Source of the DNA: Membranipora membranacea
Lineage: Eukaryota > Bryozoa > Gymnolaemata > Cheilostomatida > Membraniporidae
Length of the DNA: 64,000 nucleotides
Direction of reading: 5' to 3'
Assembly (NCBI GenBank): GCA_914767715.1
Contig: OU612069.1
Location: 22,625,387-22,689,386 of the forward strand
Below are positions 10,701 to 23,800 of this stretch, one piece after another. A program made the position numbers and the translations under genes. Position 1 is the first letter of the stretch, and every line of letters starts with the position of its first letter. The notes under the pieces are model-generated. The model saw nothing but the letters and a program-made list of their open reading frames with translations. It ran no database searches and had not been told where the DNA came from.

Positions 10701-13700
10701 ACTCAAGATATGCATGATATTGATAAAAAAAATTCAATGACACTGCTTCATTCTATGAACTTTGCCAAGAGAAGTTAAATTGCAAAAAACGCCCTTTTGA
10801 CCCCCTTTTCCGTGTTTCTTACTTGGATTCGCCCCTTTTTGCCCCATTTGTGAAATGGTACATATGCGTCATCAGAACGGCCATAAAAAACTACACCAGA
10901 TACAGTCTTCAATTTTCTCTGTTCAAGACACTTACACAGATGTAATTTTTAGAGCCTTTTATGTATAGCCGCTGCTGGCCTAAAGATAAGACAGGTGTAT
11001 TTTTCAAATGTTTGATACAATTGTACTATTTTACCTTTCTCAAGTGATTTGATGATCTTCCTATAACTCTGTACTTCCTTCTCATCGACTATCATAAGAC
11101 TGAGTCCGTCTTTGTGAGCTCGAGCTGTTCTACCACTTCTGTGTACATAACTCTTAACAAAGACAATAAATATGATAGTCATGTATCAATACAAATAGTA
11201 CGTAAGTTCCATTATTTGACTAGTCCATGCAAGCAGACTTCCGAAAAATAGTAGTTGACTTGAAGTGTGCCCAACCTGCATTATAACAATTCTAGGAGGG
11301 TCCCCCACTTTCAGAATTCTTGGATGGAGGGTCTTTTAATCAGGTTATATGCATGGAGGTCACACTTACCCTGACTTGAACCCATGCAGGTTTCCTTCCC
11401 ACTTAGTCCAGCTCCCTCCCTCTTTAGGTTATACTATTTGACCAATTTGTTCCGAATCTCACGCTGGGCAGATATAAAGTTTCATCAAGCAATTAACTGG
11501 TTCCGTTCTCCTGGCAAGGACTGATCAGACGATGGCTTTAGGAATTTATAACATAGAGACTTGTTAATAATCTTAGCTCAGTCTAGGCACTCTAGACTTA
11601 CCTCTGCTGTTCTAGGTATCTGATAGTGTATAACGTGCTTCACATCAGGTATATCTAATCCTCGAGCAGCAACGTCTGTAGCTAATAGCACACTGGTATC
11701 ACTGTAAACAGATAACATATCATGATGTATGTACTAGTCACATATACGGTTATTTATCTTCTCTGTTTTGTACCATGCGATGGATCAATTTATTCTATCA
11801 ATTTTACTAATAGTATATTATACTTAACTACTTAACTACTACAACTGAATAAAAAACAATGAGAGACATTGTGAATTTTCTGCGGGATGTCCGGGGTTCA
11901 TTATTCGGCATCTCCATACAGCCATCTTAAGTAGGACTTTTACCAATAACTGTTTTGTCATTGTATGTCAACTAATCCAGGTCATCATGATATTCAGTGT
12001 CGTATAATCAAAACAGATACTTTTGTTCTTTATAATTGATTTTTGTGAGTTAAAAGTTGATCAGTGAGTTTATGAATCACAAGCTGCATATTTGGACTTC
12101 AGATCGATCTGAACTAGTGGCACTTCTTTGATAACTAAATAACAATCACTTCTGTTGATTTAGAGCCAGACTGTTTAGCTAAATTAGGCGTCGTACCTGG
12201 CGGTGAAGCTCTCCAGATGTTTCAGTCTCTGTTTCTGGTGCATCTGTGCGTGTAGCGGTAGCAATGCTTTCTTGAGTAGAGCAAATACAGCAGTCAGCCG
12301 CCTGATGCAGTCTATCGAGTTACAGAATATCAGAGTCCTACCCGGGTGTCTTTGTAGGAAGTAGTATAAATAAAGATCCTGTAAAATAATATTACGATCA
12401 ATTATTTTTCAAATATTTTTAATTGGAAATCATTGCATCAGTATTGGACTGATTCGTACATTTGCTGGACGCCACTACAGCATGAGAATATCCATGATCT
12501 TAGCGATATCTACCAGGGTCAGTACAAGAATGTTACACAACAATATCTGCATAATTGCAGTGAATGACATCAGGTTAAATCCAAATAAAATAGCACTGCG
12601 ATCAAGTGGAAAAAGTAAGTAAATGAAATACAACAATCTTCCTCCATATTGGTAAAGTTACACCAAACTGTGTTGCGTATACAGCTAGAAACTATGAGTT
12701 GAGTGCTGTTTCTAGGCTTCCTCTAATACAAAATTCTCAAGAATGAATTGAATTGAAGCAAAAGATGCATGCCTTCTCTATATTGGAGCAGAATAGACAG
12801 CACTCTACTAATGTTGTGGCAGTTTGTGACTTATCTGTGATGTCTAAGATTTTAGGCTTTCTCAGAATACCGACAGTCTCAATCAGCTCATCTAAAATAC
12901 AGTGGAACAATGTGCGAGTTAGATAGACAAGAATAAAAAACATTCAGTGAATTTGCGGCCATGATTTATTCGAATAAGTTGGTGTTCAGAGTTCCGTCAT
13001 AGTTGTCTGATATAACAATGATATACCATGTACATATGTGTATCTCTGATATATTATATAAACTGAGAACTTCCATTTAGGCAATTAGGGATTGATGGTG
13101 GGCACATCTTCAGGGCTAACTGAGTGTTTGATATCAGCATAAGAATTGATGAATAAATATCAAAGTCAATGCATCTTTTTGTCGCTAACTTGTTTAGATG
13201 GAGGGGGGTAAAGAGCTGCTGCTGTTCTTTCTAGGGAATGATGCATCAACAGAAAACAACATCAGTTTACGTTTATGGGCAGAAATCTCGGTTTGGTCAG
13301 TTGCAATTGCAAAAATATAATTAATAAGAAGTTGCCCTGATATAAAAAAAAAGAACAACTCCCACTAGCTTGTTGTTCAACTTGTCTTATCTTGTTAATA
13401 CTATAGGATGACCTCGCCAATGTAGGCACTGGGAGTCTTTAATGGTCTGAAGACTGTCTTTACTCAGAGAGGTACCTTATCAAATTTTCTTATATGTTGG
13501 CAGTACAGCAGATTTAGGATCAGTGTGTTTGATGTATATGTGCCTGCATATACATCTCAGATAAGCAGAGTCAATGGGCCTAATAAACCAAATGGCCAAT
13601 AACGCACCCAGCAGCAAGCTGAACACTATAATATTCCCATACTTATACTGAGTACTCACTGATTTTAGCTTCTTTAGTTGGTAGTATTTGTTTAGACTTT

Positions 13701-16700
13701 TTCTTCTTTTTCTTCCCCCTCATTACTCTGTCAGGTGCGCTGTGCACATAAGTCAGTGTTGCTGAGAACACAAAGCTCTGACGCTTAATCTCTTCCTCTC
13801 TGTAATAATATCAACAACTGATCATGAGCAGAACCAAAAAAATAGTTCATTGTTCTTGGTAAATGATTGCCTGATCCATACTTTCTAAGTTTAGGTAATG
13901 TAATTGACAACCTTCTGGGTTTAAGCTGTGACAAAATACTCTCAAAGATGCAGAATTTGAATAGTTTGGTCAACAATGTTATGCCAATGAAGAGGGAGTT
14001 CATTGGTTATGCCAAGACAATATGTGGCAAATAAATCCAAAAAAATTTAGTAAAAGGGAGTTTTATAATCAAAAATATTACACTCGAGAGTCCAAACTTC
14101 AGACCCCAAAAAAGGATGAACTGCCTATGCTGGGCAGGGTGATCGGTACCTGAAATGAGCCTACCGGAAGGTGGGGATCAGGTCTGACTCCTAGCTTCAT
14201 GCAACCCAAAACATGTCATTATTCACTTACTTTTTCATAAGAGTAAGTATCTGAGTAAGTTCCTCAAAGTGTCCCTTCTCTACCATCTTATCCGCCTCGT
14301 CTATCACCAATAGAGGAACTCGGGCTATAGTAGATAAGTACCCTGAGCTATCCTCCTGATATTAAAAATTGAAATAATGAATCAGAATAATATCCTTACT
14401 GCATGTCATGGGGTTGCTTCTTTGATGGATATCATACTTTTCAGTGATGATATACACAATGAAAAAACTTCTACAGTGTTTCACATGAGTCAAATTCAGG
14501 GCGGGAACTATAGTAGGAAATTGAATCTACTTGAAAAGTCCTGCACACATACTTGGTGAGTTTGGTTACTACCGATAGAACACATCCATGTTGATCACGA
14601 CATTATGGGGCATAGTTTGAAGATCCGCATTGTAGAATGGGACTTGTGATGCCCTATCATGGGATACAATGGTTATTGATTCTTGTGATTTTGTATGTTT
14701 GTGTTTATTGGTATATTGGAGCTCAGAGTAAAGAGGTGGGAACTAATTTGTCACAATTTCATTCACATCAATTGCTGCAAGATATGAAGGCTTAGAAATG
14801 CCTCAGAAAAGTACTGCCTCGACGTCATTTAAAAATAGAAAGCTTTGTCCCGATTGCGAGAAAATATGAGCCTTGCTAGTTGTGGGAAGACTTTCGTGTA
14901 ACCGGAAGTTTTACTAAAATTATTAAAAGAAAAAGTGAGTCGCGAAATCCAGTGTATTTGCTGGCACTTTGAATCAGCAAGAAAAAGCGAAGACACTTGG
15001 AATAAAAAATCAAATCAAATCTCTGTCTAAAAAAGTATTTCGTTTAAAATAAGAGTGATATGACGCAGAAAACAGTCTCTCCCCAGTGAGCTTCTATGTT
15101 TTACTGTACGGTATCTGCCAGATGGACATTTACTCAACAAATCTTTGATGAAATGATCCTCATCGTGAATATAGCATAAGGCCAAAGTTCGTGGCCGGGT
15201 TATACAAATATCGTTACTAGGCCTGAACTTCAAATATAGTTAGCAGACTAGCTTATGTATACTCACCTCAGAGATCATGATATCCCAAAGTCTACCAGGA
15301 GTAGCTACAATTATCTCTGGCTGTCCCTTCAGTAATCTAACCTGCTTCTGTGAGGACATCCCACCAAATATAGCTACTACCTGAAAACAGAGTCAGCAGA
15401 AAACAATAAGAATTAACACAAATTATTTTAAAGATTCATAACAGTTACAATTTTTAGATTCGATCCTGAAGGCTTAAACAAAGACTTTTTGAAATTTATT
15501 CTTTCAGTTATGACATGAAAACACGTATGGGATATCACAAACACGATACAATTAATATTGGCAAAGTAGAGTATAAGAAATAGTTTTACAAGATTAAAAT
15601 TAGAAAACAGTTTGGCCTCTTTCGTTTATAAAAGGTTTATGGTCCAGTAAACATTACATTACAGTAGATCTATATAAATACTAACTAACTTGGGGATTAT
15701 AATGTTTTGTATATCTATTTTATATTATCAACTGAGTTTTTTCGCAGTGGAATTATTCTATGGGATAACATTAAGAACCTGGTTTCAGAGGGAACCATAA
15801 AACTCATGCTGTCAATGAAACAGCTTGAAATTGTGTTATTGAATGAAGTATAACAGGGTCAGTAAAAAAATACAGACATTTATGAGGAGGCTAACTACGA
15901 TTTTTTCCCCAAAACATTTTTTTTATATAGAGATCGAACATCAGTTGAAAGGTATTGGATGTAAAAAAAATCTGTAAATTGTATTTTAACTTACCTTTAG
16001 GTTTGTGTATTTGGCTGCTTTAGCAATGTGGTCTTTGACCTGAACACAAAGTTCTCTAGTTGGAGTGAGAACAAGGGCATATAACCCTGCTGACTCCTGT
16101 TCCTACAAAACAAAGATAAATGATTGAATTTTAGACCTGATAAACATAACTCTCACAGTCTTCAAATGATATACCATTAGATCATCACCACCGCCAACAG
16201 TACGAGTTCCCAAGGAGATGGCATAGCTGGATGAACAACATGAAATAATTATGGAAATCAATTCAATTTGGAGTTGTCCTCACAAAGAGCTAAGTGTTCA
16301 GAGAGAGGATAATTCTAGGTGTGATTAAGTCCAGGATTCTACAAACTCCCTACACCAGCCTGCCTGCCTGCCTACACCCAGACCGACACTGGTACAGTAG
16401 ACCTATAGGAAACAGATATCGAGTTGTTGTATCTCACTTGCTCAGCCTGTTCAGCTCTGCTTTGCTTCATTTTTAGTATTCTGTCTATAACTGGTATTCC
16501 AAAGGCAAGAGTCTTACCACTCCCCTATTTGAAAAAAACAAACATCCATTAAATTAATCTTCAACAGTCACAAGAAAGTACAGTATTATACTCAGTTCAT
16601 GTGAGCACTACCAAGTACCAATGCATAAAACTAATCTCATGCAATGGTACGCTTTCATCAGCGATGGATTGGAATGCATAATAGTTGAAATTTGTAGAAG

Positions 16701-19624
16701 CATTGGATGATTTGGCGTGGTCTTTTGGCCTTTAAAAATTGAAAAAATCAAGGTTGTCGACTCAAAAGCAACATAAGATAAGCCGAAAAGAAAGGAAAAA
16801 CCTCCTGCTAAATTTCTGGGAAGTCATTTGGATTGAAATATCAACCCTCTATTAAGTTATTCGTCAATAGGAAGTTCCATAAATTAACACACTTCATAAC
16901 ATGAAACCAACTAGATGTTGAGCTTAAAAGTTGCCTTTGCATTTGAACCAACCCAAACTCGCTAAACAAAACTCTAGCCAATATTCACTCCTCTAAGATA
17001 AATTATATAGATGCTCACCGTTTCTGCAGCTCCAAGGATATCCTGTTTATCTCTTATGGCAGGTGGCAAAGCTAAAGCTTGTATCAGAGTAGGAGCCTCG
17101 AATCCTAGCTCAGATAGTGATCTCAGTACAGGGTCGGGTACAAACAGCCCTTTCCAACCATCCATACCTTTAACTAGAAACAGGTTCGGCTATGCAGATT
17201 TTGTTGCATTACATTTTCTCAGAAAATTAGACAGCACGCAATTGAGCAAGGGAAAAACAACATTTTTCATGGAGGCTAAATTTTGCTGGACCAAGGAACC
17301 TCAAAAACTAAATACAGACTGTGACATGTCAAACAGTATATTTACTGTCCTCAAACAAAGTGTTATGGAATATTGAGGTAATCAGTACCACCAATCCTAG
17401 CTACAATACAAATCAATCTTTACAGCATTGTCATTATATAGGCGTAACAAAATAACCTTGAGTCTTGTCATGATATTTGAACTGGTTTAATTTCAAGTTG
17501 TTCATGTAAAGAGTAGGCGTACCTGGCCTTTGAGGCTTGTCCATGGACTCTGAGCTAGCCTCAGTGTCTGCTTCTCCGTTTGTAAGTTTATCCTCCGAGG
17601 CTACAGATTCCTTCTCCACTGGTGTGCTGGGGTTGTTGACTGACTCCTTCTCTGATGCTTTATTTTTGGCTGTTTTCTTTTTCTTATTTTTGGTTTTCTT
17701 TACTTTTTTTGCTTTTGGTTCTTCATTATCGCCATTAGCTTTGTACATAAATTGTAAACATCATTATACTAGGCATCTGTACGGGCATACAAACAATTGT
17801 TGGAATAATTATACCGAGGGCCTTATTGATGCACATCAGTTGGTACCTCAATTTTCGACTGTTATGTCAGATTTAGTATGGTAGCATGGTAAAAAATTTG
17901 GATTCAATTTCAAGTAGAGCATTGAATTTTTTTACCGTGCTTACCTAACATAACTTATCATAAGTAACTGCCTCACTATAACACGCATTGGCATTTTGGG
18001 TAGTCTTTAATGTAACTCAATAGATTGAATAATATCAACACGCTCTGGTTGGGCAGCGATACAGACCAAGGTTTTAGGCCAACATGTCCTAAAAGAATGT
18101 CGCTGAACTTAGTATCTGATCCCAACCAATAGCCACTCACGAAACATGGCAGAGGTCAATGGATAAAACTCACATAATAAAACCTAGCGTCTACTGGTAG
18201 CCTATTTAATATAGTCTTCTTGGAAATCAGACAAAATCAAATATTATCATGGCAAGAATCAGGTTTATAATTGAAGTCTTTAAAGAGGAATTACGCGGTT
18301 GGTGTGAGAACTCACCCTGAACCTCAACAGCCACTAGTTGAGGTACAGCCTCCTCTGCATCACCCGTTGGCGTGACAAGCTTCCTTTTCTTCTTGTTTTT
18401 ATTCTTCTTATTATTCTTCTTTATTGTAGATATGTCATCTGCATCATCACCTCGTATCTCCTTATTACCTCCCTACAACAGATAAACAACACGCCGTGTC
18501 AGAATTGCTCATAGTGCGTGGACAGCAGTTCTGTAGCAAGTCAACGCAGTGAACACCATCCAGCCTTTATGGGTTGGCCTTGATCAAAAACAAAAAATAC
18601 TTAGACTAAAGCCGACTCATTCTGGCATGACGGAGAAGATAATAGGCCTACAGTAGAGATTTTTAAGCATTATTCTTTCTCCAATAATTATAAAGCAAAT
18701 GATTTGTGATATACACAGACAAATTGAATACCTGCGATTTGCTCCTTTTGATGGCTTCATAGGACCTTATTAAATGCGGTCTGAAATAATTTTGGAAAAC
18801 TCGGTTGCCATTATGAGGGGATGTTAGGCTGCCATGAGACAAAAACATAGCCTAGATGTTTATGAGCTGGACCTCAGAAGGAAAGATTTGAAAGCCTGCT
18901 ATGACCCCTACAGCATCGATCAAAATAGTCTTCATTCACCAAAAGGAACCCACGACATTGGTGGGTGCAATATTCATCATCCTTGTGAGTCTAGTCTAAG
19001 ACAAGGGTCAGGCATATCTTGACTTGGCCCTATTATACTTCAAGATCACCAACGTATACATCGTCATCACAGGCCAAACACACTGACAGGACACAGAGCT
19101 AAACCTACTCACATTACTAATAAGGCCTAGGCAAGCAACGATATAAACATTCCGTTAACTCATTATTGTTATAATCACACCAACTCAAAGCTTCCAATCA
19201 GTTTAGTGGTATGGTCTCTTGAATTGATGGAATCAAGCTGTTACTCCTTGATCAAAACATAACCACCCACCTGCACTTGACTCTTGAAGATGAGGTTATC
19301 AAGAAACACAAAAATAGGAGAAGACATTATTTTATAGTAATAGGCTATTAGGTGTTGCTTCTTTATTTGTTATGTAGTTTAATTCATTGATAATGTAACG
19401 CACTATTATTGCAGGCAGCAGGAAATCAATTCAGATAAATTTCAATTGATTCAATAATTATCAGACAGGTGATACTCCAACTCAACTGGACTCACCTTCA
19501 CAACCTCATAGCTTTCAAGCACTTCCATTCCACCAAATCCTACAAAATCTGGGTTGCTCTCCACATCTGACAATGTCTTGACTTGCTTCCAAGGCCCCAA
19601 TTCTTTCATTCTGAACGATGCCAT
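4740..19624 (-). CDS. DDX24: ATP-dependent RNA helicase DDX24, 16 exons
   Basis: DEAD-box RNA helicase; the vertebrate orthologue acts in the nucleolus in large-subunit rRNA maturation. Exons: 19624-19496, 18472-18316, 17738-17523, 17167-17019, 16524-16438, 16102-15995, 15380-15267, 14355-14231, 13799-13660, 12891-12773, 12378-12197, 11701-11602, 11152-11035, 6360-6186, 5573-5389, 4783-4740. They total 2,148 nt (715 residues) and every junction agrees in phase. Motifs in order: LIQALALPP region; Walker A AETGSGKT (215-222); PTREL (260-264); TPGR (309-312); DEAD (339-342); SAT (374-376); ARGLDIP (521-527); HRSGRTAR (546-553). Exons 2 and 3 encode lysine-rich, nuclear-localisation-like stretches. 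The DDX24-specific C-terminal region continues in exons 14 and 15. Human DDX24 is longer (859 residues), mainly from an insert between motifs I and Ia. Exon 10 appears to use a GC donor. The short basic tail in exon 16 is the least certain part. Confidence 0.93.
4945..5012. repeat. Dispersed repeat, copy with empty site
   Basis: The sequence from GGGCAACCAGGGTTTCAAAC to the GATTGCACCTTA region matches 46626-46720. The copy here lacks the 25-bp palindrome found in the second copy, so it preserves the uninterrupted target GGTTTCAAA at 4957-4965. Confidence 0.65.
7698..7824. mobile_element. 127-bp hAT-like foldback MITE
   Basis: Arms of about 58 bp (7698-7755 and 7766-7824) are complementary except for about four differences and enclose a ten-base loop. 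The ends are CACAGGCCTTC and GAAGGACTGTG, so the element runs CA to TG as in hAT elements. The 8-bp target duplication GTCCAAAT is perfect (7690-7697 and 7825-7832). There is no coding capacity. It sits in DDX24 intron 13. Confidence 0.88.
8985..9470. repeat. Degenerate tandem repeat, about 185 bp x 3
   Basis: Markers recur in the same order three times. One is a variant of ACATAGGTCACATTG (near 8992, 9173 and 9368). The other is a variant of CCAATTAGTCAATGAAGAGG followed by ACCTTGA (near 9070, 9254 and 9428). Unit length is about 180-195 bp and the copies are clearly diverged. Confidence 0.7.
9708..10165. repeat. 458-bp dispersed repeat, copy 1
   Basis: This runs from GTTTTTCACATCTTAACTGG to AACGGCCATAAAAAACTACC and matches 10443-10900 along its whole length with scattered substitutions. 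Both copies contain the conserved block AAGATATGCATGATATTGAT. No terminal inverted repeat or target duplication is obvious. Confidence 0.8.
10443..10900. repeat. 458-bp dispersed repeat, copy 2
   Basis: Same orientation as copy 1, 735 bp away and about equally long. The short open frames in the two copies are not equivalent and look incidental. Copy 2 ends about 130 bp before DDX24 exon 13 (on the plus strand). Confidence 0.8.
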
Positions 19625-20861
19625 GATAATCTACCATGCAGGCCTGACAATGTGTGAGGTACACAGATAGTGTGTGTGGATTTTTTTTCAGAAAATGTGG
19701 TCTCAACTTTTTAGAAAGCCCTAACACTTGACACACTAGAACTTAGACTTGTTTCCTAAAAATCCAAACCTGAGGCTTAACTATGGATTGTCCAATCAGA
19801 TAATCAGTATACTCTAATAAGCCAATCACGCCCAGTCATGATTTTACATGCCCGTATCACATTTCATTCATAAACAGTTGTTTCTATACAGTATTACGAC
19901 TGAGTAAACTGATTGGGATTTAGAGATGAGAGGTTTTAGTTTTTCATCATAGTTTACTGCACTGTTCTCTGCTTCAGGAATATATACTACGAGCAACAGT
20001 ATGCCTCTTCATTCATGTTCATAACTTGCCCCACATCTATATATGTAAGCTGAACTGAATGTATTATATTATACATATTTCTCTCTGTCTGTTGTTGACT
20101 TATTTATGACTTACTTACTTACATCAAAGACGACATCACGCTAGGGGGACATAATAGTCATAAGGGGTGTGCCTCAGTTTTTGGACCTAACTACATAAGG
20201 TTTGGACATTGTTCCAGAATGCCATCCCATGGGTAGGGCATTTGGGTTCGGAGCGGGTACAAGTACCCATCCAGTAGAGTAGGGCATCAGTAGTACCTAA
20301 GTATTGTCCTCCGATTTTCATATCCCGTATTGTCTGGGGCAGAAAACTGTTATGAAAACAGTTCCCTGTGGCAGCGATAGAGCGTGGCTCGTTCTGTGTT
20401 TGTGATCTTGTCGAGATAGTAGTTTGGTACTACTCAACTCAGTGAGTGACTTAGAACCTAGCTACCGGTCTACCTAGCTACCGGTCTACAAAGATACTGG
20501 ATAGTGGTGACTAATAATAGTGTGATAGTGGTGTTGAGAATTTAGGAATTCTTCTGTATTTTAGTAATGAGTAATCATATGCTCTTTAATAAATGTATTC
20601 TTAATATATAGGGCTATAGATGGAAACTATTCCATTGCAACTTTGACTAAAAATGTTATATTAACATGAATTATGATACCTACACAGTTTAGTGTGTATC
20701 ACCGCATCAACTACTTATTTGAATCAACAATTTATTTTGCAGCCTGAGAGAAGGCAGTCCCAACAGAGCTACGATGGTCAGCAGTATTAAAGCTATGGGC
20801 GACAGAAGGTAGCACTTGCCTAATGATATATTTGACTTTATAACTTAACTTTCTCGTCGCA
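19625..20861. promoter_or_regulatory. Head-to-head intergenic region, DDX24 / HS6ST
   Basis: The two start codons diverge and are 1.24 kb apart, so this interval must hold both 5' untranslated regions and probably both promoters. A 16-bp motif CTAGCTACCGGTCTAC is tandemly repeated twice near 20458-20490. I see no clear TATA box. Whether the promoter is shared cannot be told from sequence alone. Confidence 0.5.
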
Positions 20862-23800
20862 ATGATGGGATTAAGTCGGATTAAATCATGTAAGGCCTTA
20901 TCCCGGCGTATCGTGGTGATTGTCTGCCCATCAGTATTTCTTCTGCTCTATCTTATGATGACAGACGAGGGTGGTGGTCGTCCAGCCGCTGTCGCTTCTC
21001 TCAGCTCCGCCGAGGATGTGTCAACTTTTAATGACATTATCTACAACAGACCTCCCGTTATATATAACTTCAGTGTGACTGATCTGGATAAACGGTTTAA
21101 TTTCTCTACTGGTAAGTCTGACTTCAAAGGCCTTGGTATCTTTGAACTAACATGGGGCTTGAATGGAAAAGTTACAGTATTTTCACCTATAGAGAAAGTA
21201 GAACATAAGGCCTAATGATTGAAAGCTGATAAAAGCGCTTGCACCAACTGTTAGGCTATCAAAAATGGGAATTGAGTCAAAGTGGGAATTCTATGACTCC
21301 AAAGTCTTTGTACAGAGATAAACCTGGTGAATTCCATTGATCATTGGAAGTAGTCCCGCCTGCTTTGAAGAGCAACACTTCATCAGTTCAAGTTGATGTT
21401 ATCAGAAATTGAACAATCATTCTGAATAGTTTTATCAGCGAAGAACATTTGTATCAATAGAGTAACAATCCCTTTAGATGATTTGTGTCTTTGTGTCCCT
21501 ACTCTTTCACACTTGTAAGAAGCCCTCACATCCTGAAGGCATAGCTGGTAGAGATATCCCATAGTCAGATTTGAACAAGACTCAAGTTTGTTGTTTGAAT
21601 TTAAAGCAAGAACATCTTAGTTAGGTCCGGTTCAGCATCCTATGCCTAGGCCTACACTCATAAAAAGGTGAATCTCTGAGATTCAATAGCAGTTTCATAG
21701 TTTACATGTAAGTTGAGTCCAGTTTCTGAGTTAAACTCTCCGTTTAGATATATAATTTGTCTGCATCAATGTTCTTGACAGATTCACTATCTATTACAGC
21801 TGGCGAGGGCGATGTCATGGTATTCCTTCACATGCAGAAAACTGGCGGTACTTTCTTTGGAAAAAATCTGGTAAAGAACCTTTGGTTAGACAATCCTTGT
21901 ATTTGTACAAAGGGAGAAAGCATGATGAAGTGCCCGTGTGTCGGCAAAGAATCGCAAAGGTTGGTGTTAAAATGTGTGAAGTTCTCATTTTGCAAATCAC
22001 TGCTGAACAATTATGAGGCGGTTATCATGGAATTGCTAAATTGCTGAAAAAAGACAGCGACAGGTTTTCTAGAAATCACGATTATAGAGTGCCCATAACA
22101 ACCAACATTTTACCATTCCTCCGAAGTATTATGAGGTAGTACTTCCTGTACATTGACAGTGCATAGAATATTCATGTTCACCTGCCAGTGAATTTGGTGT
22201 TATTTATAACTCCTGTCATTTGATACATGGTTTCCCTTCAAGAGCTATAATTGGGATTTCCAAGATTTTCCAGGGGCTGAACATTTAGATCCAGGGTTAG
22301 GTGATCTTAATCCACTGTCACATGTTCTCATGGGATGAAATGACAAATAAATTGTTTTTCCATTTTGTTTAAATTCAATTGAGTTCACTGTTTCATCCAT
22401 CAGATTTCCTGCTGATTTGAAGAGGATTTTGAAATAGATGACAAGTGACCTTGCAGAACAATTTTTAGGCATAGTCTACTGATTTTTGTCAGTCATTTAA
22501 TCATAGGCCCCTATACCATTTGCTGGATTTTCATCGGCTTCAGCTTATAAATTTACTTCATATGGCACTTAAATTATGGTGTGGTTGTAAGAAAAATGGG
22601 TAAAGTAATGCTAATATAAGTAAAGCAATGTCCAAATCTTGGCCAGGTTGTATGTGGGAGGTCAAAAATATACAACAACAACATCGATCTTGATTTTGGC
22701 CTGTTTTGGTTTTCCCTTACCAGGCCCATGGTGGTCATATTGGTCTAACCAACAGCAGCTTGTAGTCTACATCAGACCCACATCGGCCCGTCAGTAAGCT
22801 CTGCCAATGACCAGACGTGTTTGTGTTGTGGAATATTTATAGCTACATGCTGTTTTGGCATCCCATTACGTTGTGCTGACAATAAAAGTCTATTTTATTA
22901 TGGAAATGTCATGTTCAATGTATTTCCTCCCAGGCCAGGCCTGTTGATGTAGATTAAAACAATACAAAGACTCATCAGATGTCTGTATATTACTCAGTGG
23001 CCACCTGCACTCAGGCCATTAACTTGGCATCACTTTGCTGTAAAACACAATTTTTATGGCTACGAGCCGGTTGCCAGCATGTTGTTATTTAGGCTACATA
23101 GTTGTGCATTTTTGGGGTAACCAGATTTCCGTGTATCTGGAGTGTGCAGAGATGTTTATGTAGTGCAAACTACTCACATATTTATGAGTCCAGGCTCAAC
23201 AATTCTTGGCTCTATGCTCTAGACTCCCTGCTCGAAAGCTCGTAGCCTCGGAGTAGCCCTAGAAGTGAAAAGTAGCAGCTGTCCGATGATTTCATTAAAG
23301 ATGTTAAGTCAGTACAGGGTTATTATGTTTCATTTAATTATCATATCATGAGCTTCTGGGAAAGTAAAGTCAGCAGTCCGATCATAGTACTGATTTTAAA
23401 CAGCTATATCTGTGCTTCTGAAATCATCTAGTGGCGAATTAAAAAACTATAATTTTGGGGTCGCGTATTTACAAATATCAATTGAATTGGGAGTTGACTG
23501 ACCCAAAATTGTGTGTTGCTGGTTAGTCCAATTGACGGTAGGACATCCCAACAAAATTGGTAAATGATTAAATTGGTATGTTTAAAAAATAAGTGCCCTC
23601 CGTAAATAGTATCTTTTATCCGCCCCTGGTTGATCTAGGCAGGGTAGTAGTAGATGCCCTGTCAGTAATGTAATGTTTGTAATGAGATTACTTTGATGAG
23701 GAATTAGGCAATCTCTTCAGAAGTAGAAGATGAGAGGCTTATTATTGTCTGCCGCTACAAACAGGGCCATTGTGTGTGGTCTGTTAAAAGTTTGGGATTG

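Larger units (their letters stand above)
6361..11034. other. DDX24 intron 13, repeat-rich
   Basis: This 4.7-kb intron separates the exon carrying helicase motif VI from the C-terminal exons. It contains the 127-bp MITE, three units of a degenerate tandem repeat, and a diverged 458-bp direct repeat, each listed separately. I found no coding exon in either strand. Confidence 0.6.

Noticed and set aside
16186-16237. Possible extra DDX24 exon ([17 protein letters not shown]) between exons 5 and 6
   Set aside because: Acceptor and donor look acceptable, but the 52-nt length breaks the phase that otherwise joins exons 5 and 6 perfectly, and the DDX24 family has no matching block there.
21815-22010. 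Minus-strand frames opposite HS6ST exon 2
   Set aside because: Shadows of the real coding strand.
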